DNA of 10,766 nt from Burkholderiaceae bacterium (GTDB taxonomy: Bacteria > Pseudomonadota > Gammaproteobacteria > Burkholderiales > Burkholderiaceae), in NCBI GenBank assembly GCA_025458735.1, contig JALORV010000051.1, positions 1 to 10,766 on the forward strand. The letters run 5' to 3'. The notes beneath the pieces are model-generated. The model saw only the letters and a list, made by a program, of their open reading frames with translations, was not told the origin of the DNA and did no database searches. Positions 1 to 6,351 of this stretch are shown here, piece after piece. Numbering within the stretch: position 1 is the stretch's first letter; each line of letters starts with the position of its first letter. The position numbers and the translations under genes are program-made.

Positions 1-42
1 GATGCCGCGGTGCAGGCGGTCTACCTGGGGCGGGACACATGA
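1..42 (+). CDS. C-terminal fragment of LivG-like ABC transporter ATP-binding protein (partial)
   Basis: The window opens inside a reading frame that gives [13 protein letters not shown] and then TGA at 40-42. A short acidic/hydrophobic tail ending in (E/Q)AYLG-like residues is usual for the LivG ATPase of branched-chain amino acid (HAAT family) ABC transporters, and livG normally lies directly before livF. The stop overlaps the start of the next gene as ATGA (39-42), consistent with translational coupling. Only 13 codons are visible, so the identification rests mainly on the neighbour and the tail. Confidence 0.6.
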   Translation, partial: DAAVQAVYLGRDT

Positions 43-740
43 CGCTGCTGGTGGTGGACCGGCTCGGTGCCTGGTACGGCGATGCGCAGGTCGTGCACGA
101 AGCCTCGCTGACGGTGGCGGCCGGCGAAGTGGTCGCGCTGATCGGCCGCAACGGTGCCGGCAAGAGTTCACTGCTGCGCGCGATCATGGGCCTGATGCCG
201 CGCAGCGCCGGGACGCTGCAGCTGGGCGGCGCGCGCATCGAGCACCTGCCCGCTTACCGGCGCGCTCGACTGGGGCTCGGCTACGTGCCGGAGGACCGCC
301 GCATCTTCACCGACCTGACGGTGCGCGAGAACCTCGAGTTCGTCGCGCAGCCTCGTCCGGGCGGCTTCGACACCGCCGAACTGCTGCGGATCTTTCCCAA
401 CCTGGCCGCGATGCTCGACCGTCCGGCCGGCGCCATGAGCGGTGGCGAGCAGCAGATGCTCGCAGTGGCGCGCACGCTGGCGGCGAATCCGCGCGTGGTG
501 CTGCTCGACGAGCCGTCCGAAGGCATCGCCCCGCTGGTGGTGGCACGCATGAAGTCCGCGGTCGAGGCGATGCGCGAGCGCGGCGTGGCCACGCTGCTGT
601 CGGAGCAGAACCTCGCGTTCGTTGCCGGGCTGGCCGACCGCGCGGTACTGATCGAGCAGGGCCAGCTGGTGGGCGAGGCCGGCCGCGACGACATCGCTGG
701 CCCGGGCGCATCGGTGCGCCGCGTGCTCGGCCTCGGCTAG
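39..740 (+). CDS. livF: Branched-chain amino acid type ABC transporter ATP-binding protein, LivF-like
   Basis: This 233-residue protein has the usual length of LivF, one of the two cytoplasmic ATPases that power the LivHM permease in uptake of leucine/isoleucine/valine or related substrates. Visible motifs, in order, are Walker [10 protein letters not shown] (residues 36-44), a Q-loop-position YVPEDRRIF that has Glu, as is common in LivF, the ABC signature MSGGEQQ (133-139), Walker [11 protein letters not shown] with D157 and E158, and the switch region LLSEQN in which Gln190 takes the place of the usual His, again typical of LivF. The start ATG overlaps the stop of the preceding LivG-like frame (ATGA). 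HAAT-type ATPases also serve urea, amide and aromatic-compound transporters. The permease and binding-protein genes lie outside the window, so the substrate cannot be decided. Confidence 0.9.
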   Translation: MTLLVVDRLGAWYGDAQVVHEASLTVAAGEVVALIGRNGAGKSSLLRAIMGLMPRSAGTLQLGGARIEHLPAYRRARLGLGYVPEDRRIFTDLTVRENLEFVAQPRPGGFDTAELLRIFPNLAAMLDRPAGAMSGGEQQMLAVARTLAANPRVVLLDEPSEGIAPLVVARMKSAVEAMRERGVATLLSEQNLAFVAGLADRAVLIEQGQLVGEAGRDDIAGPGASVRRVLGLG

Positions 741-761
741 CCGCCGTTGCGGGACGCCCCC

Positions 762-767
762 TACAAT
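762..767 (+). promoter_or_regulatory. Promoter -10-like box (TACAAT) just upstream of pncB
   Basis: TACAAT at 762-767 differs from the sigma-70 consensus TATAAT by one base and stands out in very GC-rich DNA. It ends 7 bases before the ATG at 775, so transcription would begin at or within a base or two of that ATG, giving a leaderless or nearly leaderless message. It overlaps the alternative ATG at 766, which argues against that start. No convincing -35 hexamer is seen at 16-18 bases spacing, so this is a moderate call. Confidence 0.5.
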
Positions 768-774
768 GCCCGGC

Positions 775-1893
775 ATGATCATCCAGTCGATGCTCGACAC
801 CGACCTGTACAAGTTCACGATGATGCAGGTCGTGCTGCACCATTTTCCGGGTGCGCATGTCGAGTACCGCTTCAACTGCCGCAACCCGGGCGTGGACCTT
901 GGTCCCTACGTGGACGAGATCCGCGAGGAGGTTGCCGCGCTGTGCCTGCTGCGCTTCCGCGAGAGCGAGCTGGAAGTGCTGCGCGCGATGCGCTTCATCA
1001 AGAGCGACTTCGTCGACTTCCTGGGGCTGTTCCAGCTCAACATGAAGTCGATCCGCATCGAGCGCAGCGCCGAGGTGAGCGGCGGGCTGTCGATCGTGAT
1101 CAAGGGTCCCTGGCTGCACACGATCCTGTTCGAGATCCCGGTGCTGGCGATCGTCAACGAGGTGTACTTCCGCAACACCCGTCCGCAGCCGGATTTCGCC
1201 GAAGGCCGGCGCCGGCTGCGCGCCAAGATCGCGCTGGTGCGCGACAACCCGGCGCTGGCGGGCTGCCGCATCGCCGACTACGGCGCCGCCCGGCACGGGC
1301 TGACGCCGCTGGGCACGATGGCGCACGAGTACCTGCAGGCCTGTCAGGCGCTGGGGCCGCGGCTGCGCGACTCGCAGACCTTCGGCTTCGAGATGTGGGC
1401 GCGCGAGTATCGCGGCGACCTTGGCATCGCACTGTCGGACGTCTACGGCATGGACGCCTTCCTGCGCGACTTCGACATGTACTTCTGCAAGCTGTTCGAC
1501 GGCGCGCGTCACGACTCCGGCGATCCGATCGTCTGGGGCGAGCGGCTGATCGAGCACTACGAGCGCAACCGCGTCGATCCGCGCACCAAGACGCTGGTGT
1601 TCTCGGACTCGCTCGACTTCCCGCGCGTGATCGAGCTCTACACGCGGTTCAAGGATCGCGCCCGCATCGCATTCGGCGTCGGCACCAACCTCACCAACGA
1701 TCTCGGCTACACGCCGCTGCAGATCGTCATCAAGATGGTCCGCTGCAACGGGCAACCGGTGGCCAAGCTGTCGGACTCGCCCGAGAAGAACCTGTGCGAC
1801 GACACCGCCTACCTCGCCTATCTGCGCCAGGTGTTCGAGATCAAGGCGCCGGAGGTGCCCGCACCGGCCGTCGCGGCGGCCGTCGTCCAGTGA
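775..1893 (+). CDS. pncB: Nicotinate phosphoribosyltransferase with apparent internal deletion
   Basis: The product is a nicotinate phosphoribosyltransferase, which joins nicotinate to PRPP with ATP hydrolysis to make nicotinate mononucleotide in cytoplasmic NAD salvage. Family signatures include [12 protein letters not shown] near the start, [36 protein letters not shown] with the His (residue 184) that corresponds to the phosphorylated catalytic His219 of the Salmonella enzyme, [51 protein letters not shown] and [11 protein letters not shown]. The start at 775 (MIIQSMLD) matches the usual N-terminus. An ATG at 766 is also in frame but lies in the promoter-like box. At 372 residues it is shorter than the usual ~400. 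The loss is internal: after ADYG (167-170) the sequence jumps straight to [11 protein letters not shown], so the conserved GTRRRFS and FxGTSN blocks are absent. The frame is kept, yet activity is doubtful. Its stop overlaps the next GTG start. Confidence 0.92.
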   Translation: MIIQSMLDTDLYKFTMMQVVLHHFPGAHVEYRFNCRNPGVDLGPYVDEIREEVAALCLLRFRESELEVLRAMRFIKSDFVDFLGLFQLNMKSIRIERSAEVSGGLSIVIKGPWLHTILFEIPVLAIVNEVYFRNTRPQPDFAEGRRRLRAKIALVRDNPALAGCRIADYGAARHGLTPLGTMAHEYLQACQALGPRLRDSQTFGFEMWAREYRGDLGIALSDVYGMDAFLRDFDMYFCKLFDGARHDSGDPIVWGERLIEHYERNRVDPRTKTLVFSDSLDFPRVIELYTRFKDRARIAFGVGTNLTNDLGYTPLQIVIKMVRCNGQPVAKLSDSPEKNLCDDTAYLAYLRQVFEIKAPEVPAPAVAAAVVQ

Positions 1894-2903
1894 AGCTCGC
1901 CCGCTTTCCGCGCGTGCGGCTGACGCAGGCGCCGACGCCGCTGGAGCCGATGCCCGCGCTCAGCCGCCTGCTCGGCGGGCCGAAGCTGTGGATCAAGCGC
2001 GACGACTGCACCGGGCTTGCCACCGGCGGCAACAAGACCCGCAAGCTCGAATACCTGATCGGCGAGGCGCTCGCGCTCAAGGCCGACGTGGTGATCACGC
2101 AGGGCGCGACGCAGTCGAACCACGCGCGGCAGACGGCCGCCGCCGCGGCACGCGTCGGGCTGGGCTGCGAGATCCTGCTCGAGGACCGCACCGGTTCGCT
2201 CGAGGCGGACTACCGGATCTCCGGCAACGTGCTGCTTGATCGCCTGTTCGGCGCCACGCTGCAGCACCGGCCGGGCGGCACTGACATGGATGCCGCCATG
2301 GCGGCGCGGGCCGACGAGCTGCGCGCGCAGGGTCGGCGACCGTACGTGATTCCGGGAGGTGGCTCGAACCCGGTCGGCGCACTCGGCTACGTGACCGCTG
2401 CGCTCGAGCTGGTCGAGCAGGCCAACGTTGCCGGGCTCGACATCGATCTGCTGGTGACCGCCACCGGCAGCACCGGCACGCAGGCCGGGTTGCTGGCGGG
2501 GCTCGAAGGATGCCGCAGCGGCATCCCGGTGCTCGGCATCTGCGTGCGATCGCCGAGGCTCGTGCAGGAGGACAAGGTCCATGCACTGGCGCAGCGCACC
2601 GCTGAGCTGCTCGGTACGCCGGGCGCCGTGGCACGCGAGCGCGTGGTTGCCAACGACGCATACGTCGGGGGCGGCTACGGGGTCCCGACCGAGGGCATGA
2701 TGGAGGCGCTGGAACTGGTCGCGCGCACCGAAGGCATCGTGCTCGACCCGGTGTACTCGGGCAAGGCGATGGCCGGGCTGATCGACCTGGTCCGGCGCGG
2801 GCACTTCGCATCACACCAGAACATCGTGTTCCTGCACACCGGCGGCGCGGTCGGATTGTTCGGCTACGTGCACGCCTTCGCGCCGCGGCTCGGACTGGCC
2901 TGA
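1890..2903 (+). CDS. dcyD: D-cysteine desulfhydrase family PLP enzyme (DcyD/ACC deaminase fold)
   Basis: This 337-residue protein belongs to the fold-type II PLP family of D-cysteine desulfhydrase and 1-aminocyclopropane-1-carboxylate deaminase. DcyD converts D-cysteine to pyruvate, sulfide and ammonia. The PLP lysine is K49 in [12 protein letters not shown], followed by TQSNHARQ with S76 and N77, and [14 protein letters not shown]. Two positions reported to separate the activities, Glu295/Leu322 in ACC deaminase versus Ser/Thr in D-cysteine desulfhydrases, are here S290 (DPVYSGK) and T317 ([11 protein letters not shown]), so the desulfhydrase reading is favoured. Related L-cysteate sulfo-lyases (CuyA) cannot be excluded. 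The GTG start at 1890 overlaps the pncB stop (GTGA), implying coupled translation. The open frame extends far upstream, but that part is a shadow of pncB. The following racemase gene supports a role with D- or sulfur amino acids. Confidence 0.85.
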   Translation: MKLARFPRVRLTQAPTPLEPMPALSRLLGGPKLWIKRDDCTGLATGGNKTRKLEYLIGEALALKADVVITQGATQSNHARQTAAAAARVGLGCEILLEDRTGSLEADYRISGNVLLDRLFGATLQHRPGGTDMDAAMAARADELRAQGRRPYVIPGGGSNPVGALGYVTAALELVEQANVAGLDIDLLVTATGSTGTQAGLLAGLEGCRSGIPVLGICVRSPRLVQEDKVHALAQRTAELLGTPGAVARERVVANDAYVGGGYGVPTEGMMEALELVARTEGIVLDPVYSGKAMAGLIDLVRRGHFASHQNIVFLHTGGAVGLFGYVHAFAPRLGLA

Positions 2904-2911
2904 GCCGCGGC
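2882..2911 (+). terminator. Strong GC hairpin spanning the dcyD stop codon (possible terminator or mRNA-stabilising stem)
   Basis: Bases 2882-2891 (GCCGCGGCTC) are the exact reverse complement of 2902-2911. A G-U and a G-C pair can extend this to a 12 bp stem with the 6-base loop 2894-2899. The stem contains the dcyD stop codon (2901-2903). No T-run follows, so it does not fit a classical intrinsic terminator. It could act with Rho, or protect or attenuate the message ahead of the racemase gene. Confidence 0.45.
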
Positions 2912-2928
2912 CACCGATCGATCGCGCG

Positions 2929-3651
2929 ATGCTCGGCGTCATTGGCGGCATGGGGCCGCTCGCTACGGCGGACTTCTACCGCAAGCTGATCGACGCGACG
3001 CCGGCAACCTCCGACGAGCAGCACATTCCGACGTTGATCCACTCGGTGCCGCAGTTGCCGTCGCGGCCGGCGGCGATCCTGCGCGGCGGCGCCTCGCCGC
3101 TGCCCGAGCTGCTGTCGGCCCGCGACCGCCTGCTGGCCGCCGGCGCCACCCTGCTCGCGATGCCCTGCAACACCGCGCACCACTGGCATGCCGAACTGGC
3201 GCGCGGAGCCGGCGTCGGCTTTCCACACATTGCCGACGCGGTGGCTGCCGAACTGCCCCCGGCGCCCGTGACCGTCGGCATCATTGCGACCGCGGCCACG
3301 CTGGCAGCCGGCATCTACAGCGCGCGGCTCGACCCCGCGATCCGGTGGCTGGCGCCGGCCGCCGATGAATTCGCGATGGCGGTGCAGCCGGTCATCGATG
3401 CCGTCAAGCGCAACGATGCGGTCGCGGGCGGCCGCGGCATCGAGCCCGTCGTGGCCGGATTGCTCGCGCGAGGCGCCGAGTGCGTCGTGCTGGCGTGCAC
3501 CGAACTGCCGGTGGCGCTGGACGCCGTGGACGCGCCGCTGCGCAGCCGCTGCATCGACTCGACCGCCGCGCTGGCGCGCACTTGCGTGCGGCTGTGGCGT
3601 GCGCGCGGTCCGACCCAGACTTCGCCAGCCGATCCGACCCCGAACCTATAA
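2929..3651 (+). CDS. Aspartate/glutamate racemase family protein
   Basis: A 240-residue protein of the PLP-independent Asp/Glu racemase family, which interconverts L and D forms by a two-cysteine proton-transfer mechanism. It begins MLGVIGGMGPLATADFYRK, the standard opening of aspartate racemases (YgeA/RacX-like). Both catalytic cysteines are visible: C80 in AMPCNTAHHWH and C190 in VLACTELPVAL. It therefore looks intact and competent. The ATG at 2929 gives the expected N-terminus directly; no clear Shine-Dalgarno sequence precedes it and the gap from the previous stop is 25 bases. The last ~25 residues (after RLWRARG) are low-complexity and probably not part of the fold; the stop codon lies inside the promoter box of the next gene. 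The family includes aspartate, glutamate and broad-specificity racemases, so the substrate is not fixed. The dcyD-like neighbour suggests D-amino acid metabolism. Confidence 0.87.
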   Translation: MLGVIGGMGPLATADFYRKLIDATPATSDEQHIPTLIHSVPQLPSRPAAILRGGASPLPELLSARDRLLAAGATLLAMPCNTAHHWHAELARGAGVGFPHIADAVAAELPPAPVTVGIIATAATLAAGIYSARLDPAIRWLAPAADEFAMAVQPVIDAVKRNDAVAGGRGIEPVVAGLLARGAECVVLACTELPVALDAVDAPLRSRCIDSTAALARTCVRLWRARGPTQTSPADPTPNL

Positions 3652-3652
3652 T
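3647..3652 (+). promoter_or_regulatory. Perfect -10 box (TATAAT) directly upstream of the aminotransferase gene
   Basis: A perfect TATAAT at 3647-3652 ends 8 bases before the ATG at 3661 and overlaps the stop codon of the racemase gene (3649-3651). Transcription would start about 1-3 bases before the ATG, so the leader would be nearly absent and no Shine-Dalgarno sequence fits. The best -35 candidates (TTCGCC at 3621 with 20 bases spacing) are poor. The arrangement closely resembles the box before pncB. Confidence 0.55.
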
Positions 3653-3660
3653 CGCGCGCC

Positions 3661-4863
3661 ATGCCCAGACTCAGTCGCCGTGCCGATGCTCTCGGCACCG
3701 AAAATGCCTTCGTCGTCCTGGCCGAGGTCAACCGCCTGATCCGCGGCGGTGCCGACATCGTCTCCTTCTGCATCGGCCAGCCGGACTTTCCGACGCCGGT
3801 GCACGTGCAGGATGCGGCGGTCGCCGCCGTGCGCGATGGCCGGCATGGCTACACGCCCTCGGCCGGCATCGACGAACTGCGGGCGGCGGCGGCCCGGTCG
3901 ATGGGTGCGCTGCGCGGCATCGCGATCGAGCCGGACGAAGTCGTCGTCGGCGCCGGCGCCAAGCCCTTCATCGGCTATGCGATCGCCTCGGTCACCGACT
4001 ACGGCGTCGGCGATGAAGTCATATTCCCGGTGCCGGGCTTCCCGATCTACGAATCCCAGATCGTCGCCAACGGCGCGGTGCCGGTCGGCCTGCCGCTGCG
4101 CGAGTCGCGCGGTTTCGCCTTCGATCCGGCCGAACTCGCCGCCAGGATCGGTCCGAAGACGCGGATGCTGATCCTCAACACGCCGCACAACCCGACCGGC
4201 GGACTGCTGTCCCGCCGCGACCTGGAGGCGATCGCCGAAGTGCTGCGCGCGCATCCCGACATCTGGGTCTACGCCGACGAGATCTACAGCAAGCTGGTCT
4301 ACGACGGCGAGTTCGTCTCGATCGCCGCGCTGCCCGGCATGCGCGAGCGCACCATCATTTCCGACGGTGCCTCCAAGACCTATGCAATGACCGGCTGGCG
4401 CATCGGCTTCACCGCGAACAAGGCGCTGGCGCCGGTGTTCACGCGCTGGATCACCAACACCGAGTCCTGCGCCTCGCAGATCAGCCAGTGGGCCGCGCTG
4501 CAGGCACTCACCGGCCCGCAGGACGAGGCCGACCGGATGAAGGCGCGCTTTCACGCGCGGCGCGACCTCATCGTGCGCCGCCTCAATGCTGTGCCGGGCT
4601 TTCGCTGTGCCGTGCCCGGCGGCGCCTTTTACGCGTGGCCGAACGTCACCGAAGCCTGCGCGCTGATCGGCGCCCGCGACTCCGAGGAACTGCGCCGCCG
4701 CCTGCTGCTGGAGGCCGGCGTGGCGGTGCTGGCCGACATCCATTTCGGCCCGCGGGTCGAAGGCGACGGGCAGCACATCCGCTTTTCCTACGCGACTGGC
4801 GAAGCCGCGATCGAACAGGGCGTCGATCGCATCGACGCATTCATGCGAAAGGCGATGCGATGA
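3661..4863 (+). CDS. Class I/II PLP-dependent aminotransferase (aspartate aminotransferase superfamily)
   Basis: A 400-residue fold-type I aminotransferase, the usual length for the AAT I-gamma subgroup. Landmarks are SFCIGQPDFPTP (substrate-binding N-terminal segment), GYTPSAGIDELR, the NTPHNPTGG motif with N177, the cofactor-binding VYADEIY with D206 and Y209, the Schiff-base lysine K239 in SDGASKTYAMTGWRIGF, and R374 in IRFSYATG, which binds the substrate alpha-carboxylate. All residues needed for PLP chemistry are present, so it should transfer amino groups between an amino acid and a 2-oxo acid. The exact substrate (aspartate, aromatic, alanine or other) cannot be told from motifs. It has its own promoter-like TATAAT box. 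Its TGA at 4861-4863 overlaps an ATG at 4860, and the LUD-domain gene follows after 15 bases, so the two are likely co-transcribed. Confidence 0.93.
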   Translation: MPRLSRRADALGTENAFVVLAEVNRLIRGGADIVSFCIGQPDFPTPVHVQDAAVAAVRDGRHGYTPSAGIDELRAAAARSMGALRGIAIEPDEVVVGAGAKPFIGYAIASVTDYGVGDEVIFPVPGFPIYESQIVANGAVPVGLPLRESRGFAFDPAELAARIGPKTRMLILNTPHNPTGGLLSRRDLEAIAEVLRAHPDIWVYADEIYSKLVYDGEFVSIAALPGMRERTIISDGASKTYAMTGWRIGFTANKALAPVFTRWITNTESCASQISQWAALQALTGPQDEADRMKARFHARRDLIVRRLNAVPGFRCAVPGGAFYAWPNVTEACALIGARDSEELRRRLLLEAGVAVLADIHFGPRVEGDGQHIRFSYATGEAAIEQGVDRIDAFMRKAMR

Positions 4864-4878
4864 GCGACGGCACAGATC

Positions 4879-5535
4879 ATGCAGCGCATCCGCAGCGCGC
4901 AGAAGCGCGGTGCGCCCGGCTCGGCCGACCAGTCGGCCATCGATGACTATCTGTCACGGCATCCGGCGGGGCCCCAGCCGGCGCCCTACAACGATGTCGG
5001 CGCCAAGTTCCGCACGATGGCGGAGCGCATGGCGAGCACGGTCGACTCAGTGGCAACCATGGTCGATGCGCCGGCGGCGGTCGCGCGCTACCTCGCCGCC
5101 CAGTCGATCGCGCCGCGCGCAGTCGCGTGGTCTACGCTGCACGAGTTGCCGTGGGCCGCAGCCGGCCTGCAGGTCGAGTTCCGCGCGCCGCGGCGCGACG
5201 AGTCGGCCGGATCCGATCTGGTCGGCATCACCGGCGCCTACTGCGGCATCGCCGAGACCGGCACGCTGGTGCTGCTGTCGAGCGCCGGGTCGCCCGCCTC
5301 GACGCACCTGCTGCCGGAAACGCACATCGCGGTCCTGTCTGCCGACCGCATCGTGCCGACCATGGAAGATGTGTTCGCGCTGATGCGCCGCGAGCGCGGC
5401 GGGGCGGCCGCCATGATGCCGCGTGCCGTCAACATGGTGTCCGGGCCGTCGCGCACCGGCGACATCGAGCAGACCATCGTGCTCGGGGCGCACGGACCGT
5501 ACCGCGTGCACATCATCATTGCGACAGGCGCATGA
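4879..5535 (+). CDS. LutC/YkgG family (LUD domain) protein, orphan, start uncertain
   Basis: A 218-residue LUD-domain protein like LutC/YkgG, a subunit associated with the iron-sulfur L-lactate oxidation complex LutABC. Family blocks are ITGAYCGIAETGTLVLLSS (about 117-135), STHLLPETHIAVL and the C-terminal SGPSRTGDIEQTIVLGAHGP (from 188). Neither lutA nor lutB is in the window, so its partner and function are open. Some LUD proteins occur alone or beside other oxidoreductases. The ATG at 4879 is the only in-frame start after the aminotransferase stop, which lies in the same frame, and it gives MQRIRSAQKRG. A better-placed ATG at 4860 (ATGA overlap, encoding MSDGTD) is in another frame. Homologues usually have a few more residues before the QRIR-like helix, so a small indel near 4874-4879 is possible. 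The stop overlaps a small ORF at 5532. Confidence 0.85.
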   Translation: MQRIRSAQKRGAPGSADQSAIDDYLSRHPAGPQPAPYNDVGAKFRTMAERMASTVDSVATMVDAPAAVARYLAAQSIAPRAVAWSTLHELPWAAAGLQVEFRAPRRDESAGSDLVGITGAYCGIAETGTLVLLSSAGSPASTHLLPETHIAVLSADRIVPTMEDVFALMRRERGGAAAMMPRAVNMVSGPSRTGDIEQTIVLGAHGPYRVHIIIATGA

Positions 5536-5597
5536 AGCCCCGCGCCCGCTTGCAGGCGTTGCAGCCGCGGCGCCCGGTGCAGAGGCTGGTCCGGTGA
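5532..5597 (+). CDS. Possible 21-residue coupled micro-ORF between the LUD gene and mrpE
   Basis: ATG at 5532 overlaps the LUD-gene stop as ATGA, and its TGA at 5595-5597 overlaps the mrpE GTG start as GTGA. It encodes 21 residues beginning MKPRARLQALQPRR, strongly basic (seven Arg/Lys), with no recognised domain. It would fill exactly the only gap between two otherwise overlapping genes, and it contains AGAGG (5581-5585), a fair Shine-Dalgarno sequence for mrpE. It may serve only to carry ribosomes into mrpE, or may be chance in GC-rich DNA. Confidence 0.3.
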   Translation: MKPRARLQALQPRRPVQRLVR

Positions 5598-6076
5598 CCC
5601 TGCTCCGGCTGATCTCCGCGGTCGCTGCGCTGTATGTCTTCTGGCTGCTGCTGTCGGGCTACTACACGCCGTTCCTGATGGCCGCCGGCTTCGGCTGCGT
5701 GCTCGCCGTCGTCTGGTTCGCGCGGCGCATGGACGTGATCGACGCGGAAGGACACCCGGTGCAGCTCGGCTGGCGCATCGTCATCTACTGGGCCTGGCTG
5801 TCGAAGGAGATCGTGAAGTCGGCGTGGGACGTCAGCCGGATCATCGTCGATCCCCGCCTGCCGATCAGCCCGACGCTGGTGACGCTGCGGCCCAGCCAGA
5901 AAACGTCAGTGGGCCTGGTCGTGCATGCCAATTCGATCACGCTGACCCCGGGCACCATCGCGATCGAGGCGCGGCCCAATGAATTTCTGGTGCATTCGCT
6001 GACGCGCGCCGGTGCCGAGGCGACCGTCGCCGGCGACATGGACCGGCGCGTGTCCGCCTGCGAGGGCCGCGACTGA
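5594..6076 (+). CDS. mrpE: Na+/H+ antiporter subunit E (MrpE/MnhE)
   Basis: A 160-residue membrane protein of the MnhE family, a small subunit of Mrp-type multisubunit monovalent cation/H+ antiporters in the inner membrane. Two or three hydrophobic segments occupy the N-terminal half (about residues 2-45), followed by the family-typical stretch AWLSKEIVKSAWDVSRII (from about 68), then a soluble domain with HANSITLTPGTIAIE and FLVHSLT. The GTG at 5594 is chosen because it gives the normal MnhE N-terminus and length and has AGAGG 8 bases upstream. The longer open frame upstream is a shadow of the LUD gene. It is first of a tightly packed antiporter operon. Its stop overlaps the ATG of mrpF by one base. 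Confidence 0.92.
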   Translation: MTLLRLISAVAALYVFWLLLSGYYTPFLMAAGFGCVLAVVWFARRMDVIDAEGHPVQLGWRIVIYWAWLSKEIVKSAWDVSRIIVDPRLPISPTLVTLRPSQKTSVGLVVHANSITLTPGTIAIEARPNEFLVHSLTRAGAEATVAGDMDRRVSACEGRD

Positions 6077-6351
6077 TGTACGTCGCCGTCGCCGTCGCCC
6101 TGCTGGTCACGCTGTCGCTGGCCATCGTACGCGCCGCGCTCGGACCGACCGTATTCGACCGTGCGCAGGCGGCCAACACCGTCGGCACCTGTGCCCTGAT
6201 CCTGCTCGCGCTGATCGGATTCCTGACCGGCCGGCCCGAGTTCCTCGACCTGGCCATCGTCTACGGGCTGCTCAACGTCATCGGCACCATTGCGGTGCTC
6301 AAATTCTTCCGGCGCGGCAACCTGGGCTCGGAGAGCGAGGATTCGCCGTGA
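6076..6351 (+). CDS. mrpF: Na+/H+ antiporter subunit F (MrpF/PhaF)
   Basis: A 91-residue, three-helix membrane protein of the MrpF/PhaF family. The sequence RAALGPTVFDRAQAANTVGT (residues 19-38) matches the conserved G-P-T-x-x-D-R motif after the first helix; D28 corresponds to the acidic residue family members keep there. The second and third helices are LILLALIGFLTG and AIVYGLLNVIGTIAVLKFF. The start ATG shares its A with the mrpE stop, and its TGA is overlapped by the GTG of mrpG, so translation is probably coupled along E-F-G. It is expected to act only as part of the Mrp complex. Confidence 0.93.
   Translation: MYVAVAVALLVTLSLAIVRAALGPTVFDRAQAANTVGTCALILLALIGFLTGRPEFLDLAIVYGLLNVIGTIAVLKFFRRGNLGSESEDSP

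Noticed and set aside
734..743. 10-base palindrome CGGCTAGCCG at the livF stop, considered as a terminator
   Set aside because: With a 4-base loop only three pairs remain, and no T-run follows.
747..752. TTGCGG considered as the -35 element for the TACAAT box
   Set aside because: The spacing to the box is only 9 bases, far from the usual 16-18.
766..768. Alternative ATG start of pncB at 766
   Set aside because: It lies inside the TACAAT box and would add three residues not usual in the family. ATG 775 gives the typical N-terminus. Not strictly excluded.
747..1889. Upstream extension of the dcyD-like frame back to 747, suggesting one 718-residue fusion protein
   Set aside because: The upstream part is an out-of-frame reading of pncB with no domain; the normal family N-terminus begins at GTG 1890.
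1890..2903. 1-aminocyclopropane-1-carboxylate deaminase as the product
   Set aside because: The discriminating Glu and Leu of ACC deaminases are replaced by Ser290 and Thr317, the D-cysteine desulfhydrase pattern.
2912..2925. GATCGATCG-type short palindrome before the racemase gene, considered as an operator
   Set aside because: Too short and simple; such CG-rich palindromes occur by chance in this base composition.
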